From positions 1 to 27,514 of the forward strand of contig CAMBRH010000007.1 of assembly GCA_945870115.1 (NCBI GenBank): DNA of 27,514 nucleotides, written 5' to 3'. Shown piece by piece: positions 26,747-27,514 of the stretch. The DNA is from Chitinophaga pinensis. Lineage in GTDB: Bacteria > Bacteroidota > Bacteroidia > Flavobacteriales_D > Crocinitomicaceae. The notes beneath the pieces are model-generated. The model made no database searches, was not told the DNA's origin, and was given only the letters and a program-made list of their open reading frames with translations. Numbering within the stretch: position 1 is the first letter of the stretch; each line of letters begins with the position of its first letter. The translations under genes were made by a program, and so were the position numbers.

Positions 26747-26870
26747 GGCACTTATTGTTTGTAAATTCTCGCCACTCGTCTATTTGCGACCATTTAGGTG
26801 ATCTCCCACGGAGCTACCTAATGGTTCCCGCAATAGGCTTCGCTTTGTTTTTTACTAACAATTAGATGCC
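26747..26870. repeat. nested palindromic element, about 124 bp
   Basis: Nested arms pair from outside in: GGCA 26747-26750 with TGCC 26867-26870; ATTGTTTGTAAA 26754-26765 with TTTACTAACAAT 26851-26862 (one mismatch); TATTTGCG 26781-26788 with CGCAATA 26829-26835; CCATTTAGGT 26790-26799 with ACCTAATGG 26816-26824; CTCC 26803-26806 with GGAG 26810-26813. The core is clearly richer in G+C than the surroundings. No frame covers it. Together with the hairpin just before it, it fills most of the 426-bp gap between panC and murF; the rest (26633-26698, 26871-27016) is AT-rich with nothing firm. Confidence 0.65.
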
Positions 26871-27016
26871 AAAATTCAAGGTGAATCAAAAATTCTTATT
26901 TAAGGCTACATTCTTAGAAAGCTTAATTTCTTTTTTAAAATCAATGATATGAGTTGAAATTTTATTTTTTATCAAACAACAATGACTTTTAAACACTAAT
27001 TTCTAATTTTAATCCT

Positions 27017-27024
27017 TAATTTTG
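27017..27024 (+). promoter_or_regulatory. candidate -7 box of murF
   Basis: TAATTTTG matches TAnnTTTG, 34 bp before the murF start; no TTG is seen at -33. The start itself is supported by AAAGGAAG at 27048-27055, an unusually good ribosome-binding site for this group. Confidence 0.45.
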
Positions 27025-27058
27025 CTAAAAGATATAAATCATTGTTTAAAGGAAGAAT

Positions 27059-27514
27059 TTGAAATTAAATCTCACATCTATAGAATTTTCAGAGCGAATA
27101 GAATCAACTGTTTTTGGTTTCGAAAATGAATTGAATTTAATTCAAACAGTTTCCTTCGATACGCGTAAAATTTTAGATCCAAAAAATACTGCTTTTTTTG
27201 CTTTAAAAGGTGAATTCCGTGATGGACATCAGTTTATTGAAAATGCGTATGAAAAAGGTGTTCGAATTTTTGTTGTGGAAGATTTAAAAAATATTCAAGA
27301 ATTTATAGATGTCACTTTTCATAAAGTAAATTCAGTTTTAGAAGCACTTCAAAAATTAGCTCAAAGTCACCGAAAACAATTTTCTTTTCCCATAATTGGA
27401 ATTACTGGAAGTGTCGGAAAAACGACAGTCAAGGAATGGATTTATCATTTACTGATGTCGAAATTCAAAATTGTAAGAAGTCCAAAAAGTTATAATTCTC
27501 AAATTGGTGTTGCA
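27059..27514 (+). CDS. murF: MurF, N-terminal part (UDP-MurNAc-tripeptide-D-Ala-D-Ala ligase), cut by the window edge
   Basis: An open frame of 152 codons runs to the last base of the window. It contains DTRKI and FFALKGEFRDGHQFIENAYE, the MurF N-terminal domain that binds the UDP-MurNAc substrate, then GITGSVGKTTVKEW (about residues 118-131), the Mur-ligase ATP loop with the Lys-Thr-Thr expected. The enzyme adds D-Ala-D-Ala to the peptidoglycan precursor in the cytosol. The start is TTG at 27059: a stop lies four codons upstream in frame and AAAGGAAG sits at the right distance. In many Bacteroidota MurF is fused to alanine racemase; the window ends too soon to tell. Confidence 0.9.
   Translation, partial: MKLNLTSIEFSERIESTVFGFENELNLIQTVSFDTRKILDPKNTAFFALKGEFRDGHQFIENAYEKGVRIFVVEDLKNIQEFIDVTFHKVNSVLEALQKLAQSHRKQFSFPIIGITGSVGKTTVKEWIYHLLMSKFKIVRSPKSYNSQIGVA

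Noticed and set aside
1..27514. a previously undescribed defence, mobile or biosynthetic system
   Set aside because: All sizeable genes but the small pair at 19498-20902 and the fragment at 1-93 fall in known housekeeping, secretion or conserved Bacteroidota families, with no integrase, transposase, nuclease or toxin-antitoxin signature.

Overview
The window looks like ordinary core chromosome of a Bacteroidota bacterium, most likely order Flavobacteriales. The evidence is low-GC coding with AT-rich spacers, promoter-like TAnnTTTG boxes (the Bacteroidota -7 element), a full-length SprA (the type IX secretion translocon), a secreted protein with a type IX C-terminal sorting domain, a DUF4270 lipoprotein, and a one-domain glycogen-synthase-like protein divergent from panC. 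A more precise placement (for example a Fluviicola/Crocinitomicaceae relative) is a guess from style only. I see no prophage, insertion sequence, CRISPR array, tRNA or rRNA.

Layout. 1-93 holds the start of a secreted protein on the minus strand, cut by the window edge. 241-3790 is amino-acid catabolism: an SDR-type threonine 3-dehydrogenase on the minus strand, divergent from a plus-strand pair for homogentisate 1,2-dioxygenase and 4-hydroxyphenylpyruvate dioxygenase. These two are consecutive steps of tyrosine degradation, and the pair ends in a 12-bp hairpin terminator. 3914-17012 is a minus-strand block read maeB, ruvA, sprA, M1 peptidase lipoprotein; ruvA and sprA overlap by one base. 17374-19281 is dnaK, alone, with its own promoter and terminator. 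19498-20902 is a plus-strand pair: a small type IX cargo protein and a lipoprotein/membrane protein of unknown role. 20973-25672 is a minus-strand run: a glycogen-synthase-like protein, a DUF4270 lipoprotein and glmS in one apparent operon, then a separately promoted cold-shock-domain protein. 25793 to the end is plus strand: panC and the first 152 codons of murF, both with TTG starts, separated by 426 bp of non-coding DNA holding strong nested inverted repeats.

How it fits together. SprA exports proteins that carry a C-terminal sorting domain, and one such cargo is encoded 5 kb away. GlmS makes glucosamine-6-phosphate for peptidoglycan and MurF adds the D-Ala-D-Ala end of the precursor. PanC makes pantothenate for CoA. 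The tyrosine pair yields fumarate and acetoacetate, which the malic enzyme/phosphotransacetylase-type protein could help feed into central carbon metabolism; this last link is inference.

I found no convincing new multi-gene system. The items most worth a second look are non-coding: the nested palindromic element at 26699-26870, a heptad-type repeat shared by two operon spacers (6715-6747 and 14687-14744), and three TGACAA/TTGTCA half-sites between dnaK and its divergent neighbour. Among proteins, the degenerate glycogen-synthase-like protein and the two-gene secreted/membrane pair of unknown function stand out.
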